A stretch of 64,000 nucleotides of DNA from Trichobilharzia szidati (lineage: Eukaryota > Platyhelminthes > Trematoda > Strigeidida > Schistosomatidae), in assembly GCA_944472155.2 (NCBI GenBank), contig OX235271.1:27288977-27352976 (forward strand), read 5' to 3'. The first letter of the stretch is position 1. Each line of letters opens with the position of its first letter. The notes under the pieces are model-generated. The model was not told the origin of the DNA. It worked only from the letters and a program-made list of their open reading frames with translations, and made no database searches. The position numbers were made by a program, and so were the translations under genes. Of this stretch, positions 13,201 through 25,200 are shown piece by piece.

Positions 13201-16200
13201 TCCTTCTGAACGCCTTGATCATACTTTATATTTAACTTTGAGTGACGCGTCTGCTGATGCTGCGTGACTAGATGTAATAATTTGTTCAAGGATTGAGCTG
13301 TTGACTATTCTAAGTTCTCTTTTTGACATCCATGGGCACCTCTAGACAATGTCCTGCATGTACAGCCTATTTACTTAGCTCCACAAGAGCAGGTGAACTG
13401 GTGAATACACAGAGGGATCTTGTCTTTAACGTTTTGGTGAATAAGAGCGTGTGTGTGGAGAAGGTGTGGCGTAGAAATGTAGCAGAGAAGGTTCTTCGAA
13501 TAGTTTTTGACAGGCGGCTTCAAAAGAACCTCACTGATTATACCTCTCTTGAATTCCATGTTTACAATTAGTTATTTCTTTGGCTTACCTAGGTTTCAAG
13601 GGGTATCGGTCTTTCTCTTTAGATGTTTGTTGTTGAAGGAGGAGGTTTGATATCCATTTTTGGTTAGAATTTTTCCGAAGGATTCTAATTTCTTATTTAT
13701 TGTGTCTTTATGTACGGTAGATTCTTTTCGCATTAGTACACCGGCATGCAGTCCAGTCGATACCCGATTGGTAGGTGATACCGTGATGTGGTAGTTGACA
13801 CAACGAGCTACACTGTAGGTCCTAATGTACCATAAAATCTACTTGGATAGCAGTTAAACTGAAAGCTGTTATCATCATAATCTGTAAGTCTGTCACACTA
13901 TGTTGGGGATCTGAGAGTGAAGTCGTACTGTTGGGCGAATAGACATGTGGCATCATATGACGACCAGCTTTGTTGCCTCTCCGTTTGGAGGAGAGTAATA
14001 AGAATAAGACGACTGAGGCGACTTTACATCCCAACTTACCTGGTGGTAGTCCTTAGCCGGTAGTAAGATGTTACTATGGGCCTAATTACAATAAACCAAC
14101 TCAAATAGGCCATGTGTAATCGGCCTCAAGTAGTTGTCCTCTAGGCTCCTCGGTGACGTAACACTAATAATCTTTCTCAATCAGATATTTCAAGAAGAAA
14201 TTAATTTCTACGTTGTGAGCAGCCAGGAAGTAATAACATCTAACACACTTCCGTAAGAATACAAGGCTCCAGATCGTTCTCAGTGACGTCGATGCATTCA
14301 CCAATAGACCCACTAAATCATCATTATTCTCCGTATGCTTATTCTTTCTTCCACACATTTCCGTTCATTATATTTCTTTTGATTTTTGGTGTATTGTTTT
14401 ATTATTGCTTGACTCCATACAGTATTTTTGATACAAGTATGTTACATATGTACAAATTTAGCAGGCCGACCATTGATATCAGGTATTCGTCGGCGGGGCA
14501 TCGAACCTTGGACCATGTGCATGGTTGGCAAGAGTCCTAACCGCTGTACCACTGACGCACATAAACATTATATATTGTAAATACCCAGTTCACCAATACT
14601 TTGATAAAGCTGTTGGCAGCATTAAAAAGGGAAATATTAGTATAAACTATCTTTATTTATCGTTTATTGGGAGACAGAAATCTCAAAATAGTTAATTTTG
14701 TTTATCCAATTGTTTACTCATATTTGTGGATTTCTCGTTGATATTTCTAGAACAAATTATTCACAGCCCAGTTTGGCGGATAGGCTCCTTGAGTGTTTGT
14801 CTCGATACTAGCATGATTGTTAACTTTGGACAAATTTTTGGTGGTGCCTATTAGTTGGCCCCGGTAAACGATGTGCCGACTGAGATTCTAACGCCTCATT
14901 AATCACTTCAAAATCTTAAACACTGTCAGCTAAGCTACCGAGGCTCATGAGTCACACTATCACTCACTGAGCAGCAGATATATCTCGCTAACGAGTGCTG
15001 AATGGGATAAAATGCGCGTCCTGAATTCCGCTACACTAGTTACTGACTAGTGTTCAATCAAAAATATCCAATACAGTCCTACAGGAGGTCAGTTGCGAGC
15101 CTGAATAGCTCAGTGGTAACGTCTCTGGCTGCAGTACTGGGTGACGCGGGTTCGAATCTGAGAAGGGACATCAGTTCCTTCAAGGTTGCAGATACGCCTT
15201 GCTGATGAGTGCCAACTAGCACGAAACCTAGGTCCAAGGCTTCCTGCCGATCGCCTCCAACCATCCAATATCATCACAAACAATGTACACCGTGATGGCG
15301 AGCTACCTAGAATGGTGGCCACATCACAACCTGACTGACAGAATTCAGTCTGCACCAAAGATAGGACTAGACGCATCAAACTAGTTACTAGTGTCAAATC
15401 AAAATTGTGTACTATTCATCTTCATTTTATCAATGCTTATTTAATCTCATTTAATTTTTCTTTCCCTGTAGAATCCATAATAAAAGTGTTTATTTGAAAA
15501 TGGGTTTACGTAAAATGGTGAATCGTACAAAATGTAAAGATTTACATCAAAATATTATTGTTGAAGTTGATGGACGTCAGTTGGATTTACCACCATTAGA
15601 AGGTGTTATTATATTAAATATTTTATCATGGGGAGCTGGTGCTAATCCCTGGGGTGTTGAAAAAGATGAAGCATTTACAACACCAACACATTTTGATGGA
15701 CAACTTGAAGTTGTCGGTGTAACAGGTGTTGTACATATGGGTCAAATATTTTCTGGTCTACGCACGGGGATACGTTTAGCACAAGGAGGTCATGTAAGTT
15801 GGAGTTATTTATTATTATTATTACTGTTTATATTTTTGTTGTTTTTTCAATGTATGACACTGTTGATTTAACATTTGAATGACTTTCCAATGAAGTGTTA
15901 ACGTTTCAACTGATTATGGTAAATTTATACAATTTTCCAATCCAGTACAATGCTGGAAATATCTATAAACCTGATTCAATAGCTACAAGTTAATGCAGAA
16001 TATAAGGGATTTGCAACAGAAAACTCAATGAAGCCTTTGGAGTGAACATAGTAGTTGGACAAGACTGCCTACTGTTATGGATGATATTCTTGATCTTGGT
16101 GAACTGGATTGTACAACAGACGGTGGTTAGCGAGTAGACACTGGAAGATCTGAGCTTCATGAATGATTTTTGCCTAACGTCACACAAGCTCGGTGGCATA

Positions 16201-19200
16201 GCGGTTAGGACGCTCGCCGACCATGCACATGGTTCGGGGTTCGATCCCCGTCCACCGACGCACTCTTTTACCTCGCTAAGTCAGAAATAATGCTGGTAAA
16301 GAGGAAAGGTTGGGCATGAGGCTAGCAACCCCATCCTGTAAAATAAACACTGCTACAGAAACTTCAAGCCACTAGCTTGAAGCCCTATGTTCCACTGGGG
16401 AACGTGAAGGAAAAAATATAATAATTCACAAGCTCGGATATCTACGGATGAAAACCAACGAGTTAACAGAAGGGGAAGGTAGCGAAGACAGAACTTCAAG
16501 TGAGCAGAGAGAAGATGGAGGTGATGAAGATGCCTAACCAAAAATAACAAGCATTAATCACTATCAACGGGAGAAATTTGAAAAGGGTCGCCTGTTTCAC
16601 TTTTCCGGACAGCAGTGTTTCATCTGCTGGAGACACAGATGAGGACATCCGGGTCTCAGTCGGGATCTGAAAACGAAGAGAGACTTCCACTACTCCGAAA
16701 TCAGTGTGTAAATTAGCTGCACTCATCACATCATCAACTACCTCTTTTACCTACCTGGGAAGCATTGCCTCAACTACAGGCGGAACTGACAACTGGATCT
16801 CATCTTTCCAACCCACTTCACCAATAGGTACAACATTTTCTTTCTTTCTGTTCCTTTTCTCTCTCTTCTTTTTCCGTTATGTGCTGCTTTGTCTCTTTCT
16901 CTCGCTTACGCCAGTTAATAAGACAGCTCCCACTTTTCTAACACCTTCAAACACTGTTTCTGCTTTACCTTTGCTACTTACATGCCAATGTATTGTTGTA
17001 ATAATGAACTGCGGTTTCCTCAATCTATGTAGAATTCTATTTATTGATAATGTACAAACTGGATGCAATACTGTAGTAAAAATGCTGAGAATTCCATTCT
17101 GTATCACAAGTACTGTTTTGGAATAAAGCAAATTATTATTATTATTATCAAAGCAAGAATCGCAAAAGCAAGACAAGCTTTCACTACTCTCAAGTCTGCG
17201 TGGAGGTCAACAGCACTATTCAGCATCAAAAATAACATCCGGATTTTCAACTCCAATGTGAAGTCAGTGCTACTCACTATACGGATCAGAGCGTCATAAG
17301 GGGCATCTCAAACAAGCTACAGACCTTCAATAACAGTTATCTTCACTCAATACTCAAGGTCAGATGGCCGGCCAGAAAAGATCAGCAACAGGAAGGGATC
17401 TCTGGCAATGAGCGAACCAACCGAGCAGGAACCGATTGTGAAAGAAATAGGCAGGAAGAAATGGAGATGGATTGGCTGGCCATACTCTGAGGAAACAAAG
17501 CATCAAGTGACATCACTAGACAAGCCATCGCTCGAGTGGAACTCGAAAGGGAAGCGGCGAGTTGGTCGTCAGTGCAAGGGTGAGGGTGACTTGGAGGAGG
17601 TGATGTGAAGAGGAGATGAAAGCGTGTGGGCAGACTTGGAGGCAGGTGCAGACTGTAGCAGAGAACCGAACGCGATGGAGACGCGCGGCTGAAGCCCTCT
17701 GTTCCTCTAGGAATTAAATGAACCAATGATGATAATAATCACATAAGGAAGAAGGTTCGGATCTTCAATACTTATACCAAGTCAGTTCTTCTACTTGGTA
17801 CTCTAGTCACGAAAAGCCTTTGTGACAAGCTTCAGACTTTTATCAATAGCTGACTTCCCTTCATACTGAAGATCAGATGGCCAGCTAGAAGTTAAAGGTA
17901 ACAAAGAACTCTGGCAGCAAACCAACCAAAATATGCAGAATGAAATGGAGGTGAATCGGACATACGTTTTGAAGACGATTGAGTGACATCCCACACCAGG
18001 CAAGACAGCGAGTGGAACCCAGATGGGCAGAGACTAGTTGGACGTGTGTATCCCAGAGCAATGTATACAAGATCGTGTGAACAGGAAATGAAAGCTTATG
18101 GACAGTTGTACAGTCAGTCAGTCAGTGGAAAGCGATCTCAGAAAATTGGATGCAGTCAAGATGTGCCACTGAGGCCCTGTGTTCCACTTGGAATATCACG
18201 AATGAGCAATAATATAATTAGTACCAAGTAATGCATTATGAAGAGTAATTTGAGCGTTATTAAATCGTAGAAAGTATGCCGATGGAAAGAAAGGAAAACC
18301 CAAGTACATGCTAACAGATGTATCAAGTTAATGTGATACTTTCGATCATGATATCATAACAAATGTCAACTATTGGTGTCATCTTGTAGGCTAATTACCG
18401 GTCCCCTCTTCCTAGAATTCTTCGCACCACAAGCGAACAATGAAACCACAAGCAGGACATTTTAAACGGATTTTGTAGCTTATAAAGTTGTCCTCTTTGA
18501 CTTGCATGTTCACTTGTGAGGCTTTCATAGTTGCTTCCAGACAATATCTTCATGGTTAATTTCAGAATTGTATGCACTTTCCAGTTCAAAGATTACAATA
18601 ACACTAGGAAATTTCAAAATGTGTACCAAAGTTAGAGGAGATATCAAGACTAGTTCAACTGGTAACGAGAGCAAATTGAACTGAATTCCTTACGCAGTAC
18701 TTTGCAATAAAGCGTACCAGTTCAGGTTGCCACACATTATCAAAGTACCATCAGCCCCAACGGGTTGATCTCTGACGAAATCTCAGTTCGAATGCAAAGG
18801 GCTAGTTTCGTATATGCCAGTTTACGACATCTCTGGCGTAGAGGTGATACCCGACTATCGACCAAAGGGCGTGTGTACTGCTCAACAGTCCGCTCCGTCC
18901 TCCTTTATGGCTGTGAGACCTGGCCATTGAGAGCGGAAGACATGAAAAGATTAGCTGTCTTCAATCATAGGTGTCTGCGTTCCATCTCCTGTGTGAAGTG
19001 GTATAATAAGGTGAGCAATATTGAGGTTAGGCCTCAGTCGAGTGCTAGGTAGATAAGGAGGGGAATTCAATCGACGAGACTGTGAAATTACATCGACTGA
19101 GATGGTTAGGACATGTGTTACGCATACCTAGTCATCGATCGCCTTCCTTGGTAATGGGCAATGTTAGCTGATATAGGGTCAGGCTGGAGAAGAGCTAGCG

Positions 19201-22200
19201 GCGGCCAAACGAAAACATGGCACCAGTCAATGAAATCTACAACAGTTAGTCTAAGCCATGTAGGAAGGTGTAGACTTCCTAGTTGGGGTCCTCGGGACGG
19301 TAAAAACCAATGGTTGGAAACAATCGGTGACATGGCTCAAAATCGTTCTCACTGGCTGGCGCAGATGCATCCAGTCCTTGTGACTTATGATTTCCAATTA
19401 AACTGTTTTGTTCTTCGTTATTACTATTCCTTTGTCTCACACCTCTGTTTACTATCTATATTACGCATTTCTCATACTTTCTTCTCTTGCATTGTGTGCT
19501 ACAAGGAGGGAGTGTGGCGACTTGAACTGGTTCACATATGTGCAAAGTTCTATGTCGAAAACACACAGACATGAAGACTGAGAAAATATGGGAATGCAAA
19601 CAAACTATAATGAAATGAGCTTGACAATCTCATTGATTGAATTACCCTCATAACATCACACTTTATGCCTAATCTTATTAGTGTACACCGTCTTATATCA
19701 CATAACGCAAGAAAATTTCTAACACAATTCTATAATGGAGAATTTTTGTCGTCCTGTGCATTTCTATACTTAGTCGTGAAAGTTATGTTGTAAGAATATA
19801 TATGTAGTGATTTTCACAGGTTATGTTTTGCCCTAGAGATAAATTTAGGGAGAGAGGTTATAGAGATAATATTATCAGAGTTCACCAGATGTTCAGTTCA
19901 GCTATTGTGTTCCTAAAATGGGTGTAAGACCACTATCCTCTGTAATTATGAAGTCTCTTCCTTTAAAATTATCTATTAGACAAACAAAAACAACCTGCCA
20001 AAATCATAACTTATCCCGAATAGCTCAGTGTCAACGTGTCTAACTGCAGCACCGGATGATGCGGGTTCGATTCTCAGAGGAGACTGTAGTTCCTACAAGG
20101 CTGACGTTAAACCTTACTGACGAGTGCTAACAAGCACGAAACTTAGGCACAGGGCTTTCTACCCACTGCTTCCAACCATCTTACATTAATTCAAAGTTCA
20201 CCACGATGATGAGCCACCTAGCTTGGTGACAACATTGGGAACCTGACTGATAGAATTCAGTCTGAACCAACACTGAGCACTAGACGCATGACATTGGTTA
20301 CTGTTTTGTGACCAATCAATGTATCCACCCCATCTGTACTGCAAGAATCTTTAACCATCGACACAGAGAAGCCTGAGGACAGTATGTAGAAGCTTGTTCA
20401 ACCAGTCCCCCTTTTCTGGTATCTTAATCCGTTTGTGTGTTAAACTTATGAACATAGTAAATAGAAACAAGAATATTAAAAAAATAAGTGTGTGTATATT
20501 GTTCCGTAAATTGACAATAAATCACCCGCATTTTAATTTCAGAACGGCATATTACTAATTAAGATTTATCCTTAAAATATGTTTACAATTAAAATAAAAA
20601 AGAAGGGAAGATTGAAAACAAGCTGTTGTACGTGATGATATTGTTGTTTACGAAAAAAAGTTTAAACATAAACCTGAGCTATAAGATTTCATTTTTTTTA
20701 TTCCCTCACGTTCCCAGTGGAACATACGGCTTCAAGCTAGAGACTTGAAGTTTCTGTAGCAGTGTTTATTTTTACAGGATGGGGTTGCTAGCCTCATGCC
20801 CAACCTTTCCTCTTAACCAGCTTTATATCTGGCTTAGCAAGGCAAAGGAGTGCATCGGCCGGTGATTGAACCCTGGACCATATGCATGGTCGGCGAGCGT
20901 CCTAACTGCTGTGCCACCGATGCACATAAGATTTAATAGTGTGAAATACTCTCATATCATGAATTAAAAGTCAATCTGAACGAAGAATATTCTTTTCAAT
21001 AATTTCTCTTCAATTTTTCTTACATTTATAAAATATAATATTTGTTTGTGTTACAATAATGGCCAGTTATGCGGCAGACACATTTTTAACGTAGAATAAC
21101 AAATTAGTTATGGGGTGTCAAAATAAATGGTCGTATTTGTGTGACAAACGTGCTAGGCTGAAATCGATTACAAAATATTGTAAAATGGGAGACAATGGTG
21201 GTGATTAGTCATAATAGATTTGTAGAGTGTGGGGTAGGAAAATTGACAAGTCAGTTCAAGGTTATAAAATGTGTCAGGTGAGTGGCTAGTACAAAGTGGT
21301 ATGTGTTCAAAGTACAGTGAATGTGTCATCTACATACCTCCTGCATACTTTTAGGGTGGGGCTGAACGTTTAATCGCTATTTTTCCCACCTATCGATAAA
21401 TATATCTGACCCCATGGCAACTCCCTTGTATTGTACAGTTAATTGACACTTCTCCCTACTTCCCCACTCACACTCTTGTGTGACAGTTAATTTATTATTA
21501 TTATTATTGTTCCCTTGGGTTCCTAGTGGAACATAGGGCTTCAACTGCACGTCTCCACTTGTTTCTGTCTTCTGCTGTGCTTTTCGCTTGCATCCATGTT
21601 GTTCCATACTGTTTCAACTCCTCTTCACACGATCTACTCCATGTCACACTTCGACGTCCCACTCGCAACTTACCTTTCGGGTTCCACTCGAGCACTGGCC
21701 TGACGCGCGATGTCACCCAGTGGCCTCCTCAGCGAGTGTCCAATCCATCTCCACTTTCTCCTGCATATTTGTTGAGCGATTGGTTCTTGTTTTGTTTGTT
21801 CCCATAGTTTCTTGTTGGTTCTTGTTCTTTCCGGCCATCTGATCTTGAGTATAGAGCCAGCGAAGACAGTTGTTGATAAAGGTCTGCAACCTGTAGGAAA
21901 ATACACATATCCATTCGTGAACGTGGGAGTCTTCTGATTTTCCTCTTCGGGTCAGGGCAAATTAACTACTACTAAGCAATACCAGTCGTTACGTTATCGT
22001 CCGTTATATTTTGTTAGCCATATTTACACTCGGTCACACCATAACATTTTCTGATTAAAATTCCATTAACACTATGGACAGATTTATGAGCATAATGATG
22101 AGAAATATAATAATAATAGTAAGAACAATCGTAGTAAATAACTTTTAGATATGAGTGTAATAGTGATCCGATGATAAAATGTTTTTGCATATAAACTCAA

Positions 22201-25200
22201 GATACCATATATTGCTACTTAAGTCTATTAATATTGCTCATTCTTTGTGTTTCTAATGGAGCAAGGGGCACTCAGTTCTCTTCTATCCCTTTCAACTGCC
22301 TCTACGATTAGCCATAAACTTACTTCTCTTCCACATAAAATTCTCTCTATATTAACTTTGAACACAAGTCCAAGTCATTGCTTTTTATTAGGATTCCAGT
22401 CGACAGCCTACTTGGAGTGTGATTTCACTCATGTCTCTTTAGCATATTTCCAATCCATCTTCATTTCCGTCTAGATATTTGTGGGACTCTATATTTTTGT
22501 GTGACCAAATCAATTTGTTTTTGTCTGAACTCAGGAAACCTATCTCTACATCCCGATGTATATCCGGTAAAACTTCCTTGAGACAGACACAGTCACAAAA
22601 CTCTCTAAAGACTGGAAAAAGACGGTTGTATGTCAGTAGATCTTTGTGATTCATCTCAGCAACAACAAAATTACCTCAACAGTGCTGTTAGGCAGTCAAA
22701 CATTCTAAGTATAACAATAAGCACTGTAGAACAAAATTAGTCAACCGACATTCAATTATTTAATTCAATCCAGATGACGAGTCCCAAATAGGACGAAATG
22801 CGCATCCTGGATTCCACTGCTAGTCACCATCCACCAATTAACCAACATTCAACTTCAAAAAGTATCAGTGAATCAAGTAGAATATTGCCAATGAGGTGGG
22901 ATTAAATACTCTGTCCACAAGAATCACACACACCAACTCTTCCCGCAGACAGTCCAATGTCAGAATGACCTTCATTCACTCAAACAAAATCGCAGTCGTA
23001 AAACAATACATTATCAATATCATCATGCAACCACAAATAGAGAAGCATTAGAATTAGAGATTAATCAGAGACAGTGGGAACATCGAAATAGGTATGAATA
23101 TTGTGATCAGATCGTCGAGGAGGAGGGATTTCCCAAACAATTATTGTGTTACACGGCTAAACCATTTACAAGTTGTTATTGTTTCGACTATCTTACTATT
23201 TTATCCTTTAATTATTGCATTAATTTCCCTATGGATATCCACGGAACTTCATCAAAAGACATATACCCCCAAGCCAACCTATCAAACCAAAAGCCCCCAA
23301 GGAAAGCACAAAGAAAATCGCCTTACCATATATAAAGGACATCTCAGAAATCACTACAAGACTCTTCAAACCTTTAGGAATTGACGTCGTACACAAACCA
23401 ACAAAGTCACTTCACTCAATTCTATGTCAACCAAAAGACTCAACAGCGAAAGCAGATAAAACCAACATCATCTACAAAATATATTGTATCAACTGCGAAA
23501 AACACTACATTGGCCAAAGTGGACGTCCCCTTCGTCTTCGTATCCACGAACATAAGCTAGCTGTCAAAAGACATGACATCCACTCCCTCATATCGCCTCA
23601 CTACATACAGACAACCATGGGATTCAATTCGATTGGTACAACGTTCAAATATTAGACAGAGGAAACACCAAGAATGCTAGAGAATTTTTAGAAGCTTGGC
23701 ATTCCAGGGAATCATCAATCAATAGACACATTGAGATAGACAAAATTTATGAACCGATAAGAAAGAAACCTAACACACAAAGGGTCAAAGTTCAAGTTAA
23801 AGAAACAATGAATTACAATACAAGTAACCTAGAAGGTGTGAAAACGCACAAAGATAACCAATCACGTCCAAGGTCACCGACTAGGAGAGATGATTAATAA
23901 ACTCGTGGAGAAATCTGAAAGCTCACTTCAAATTGAAGTATGCACTGAAGATGTCGCCTAGTAGGGCGATGAAAGCTTCGCAAATTAACTATCCAGCTCA
24001 GAGAACACAACCATGTCAAAATAATTTCCCTATGCATAAATATTTCTGAACTATAATTCTACTGATCTTATCATCAGTGTTTTGAGTTATTCGTCTGATG
24101 AAGAAGTTATCCAGAATAAATATTCCTTGTTCACAGTCTACATACCATTTGTATGCTAATTACTTATACAACTTCGATGTCATACTTATTTTTATTTTTT
24201 ACAGATACGTATCACAGTGAAATGTGATATTCCCGTACAAGTTGATGGTGAACCATGGATTCAACCACCTGGTCAAATTATTGTTTTACGCTCAGCTTTA
24301 AAGGTAAAAAATGATGATGAAGTCACTTTTTATCATATTTTGATTATCAAGGTGTAAAACAAAAATTTAATTCCATATCTATATATGTATATATTCCACC
24401 TCTTTAATTAATACATTTGAAAATAGTAAGAAGACATCTATTGGAAGAGTGATAGATAATTAAATGAATCCATTTTAATTCATTTGCTGTCTTTACTTCT
24501 TGTGTAGTGTTTATTAGGCTAAATTATGATAACATTTTCTAACTTAATTTAGTTCTCAAGTGTTCACTTGCAGGGATTTGATTGATTCCAGTTCAGTTGA
24601 AACAGCAACCATTTCATCCTTGTTTGGTGCTCTTCATCAGTATTCACCCATTGCCCCACCGCCCCCCCCGTGTATGGAGCCCAGGATCTTTAGGTCACTT
24701 AGCTAGCCGGATGACTATTGAGCAGCTGGGGTGGAATTCAATGACCCATTGTGTCAATTCGTCATATAGCCTTACCACCAACCAATGCCATTGATGGGTA
24801 TTCTCTTCACACTGACATGGTAGACTCCATTGGCGATGACCATCGAATACAACTTCAGGACGTCCATCCAGTAGCCATCAATGAGCTGGAGACGGATATT
24901 TAGATTATGGGTTTCGTAGACATTCACTGTAGAATTCATTATCAATAATAATAATTTGCTTTATTCCAAAACAGTATTTGTGATACAGAATGGAATTCTC
25001 AGCATTTTTACTACAGTATTGCATCCAGTTAGTACATTATCAATAAATAGAATTCTACATAGATTAAGGAAATCTCAGTTCATTATGACAACAACATATT
25101 GGCATGTCGGTAGCAAAGCCAACTCTGAACAGTGTTTGAAGGTGTTAGAAAAGTGGGTGCTGTCATATTTACTGGCGTAAGCGGAAGAAAGAAACAAAGC

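Noticed and set aside
15079..15264. Minus-strand protein frame containing [14 protein letters not shown]
   Set aside because: The same peptide recurs wherever the HH-A repeat occurs because it is antisense to the hammerhead region; it is repeat sequence, not a gene.
16187..16260. tRNA gene (A and B boxes, near cloverleaf)
   Set aside because: It is the head of a SINE-D with about ten copies in the window; the same applies to heads of HH-A, HH-B and HH-C. Acceptor stems and anticodon arms are not properly formed.
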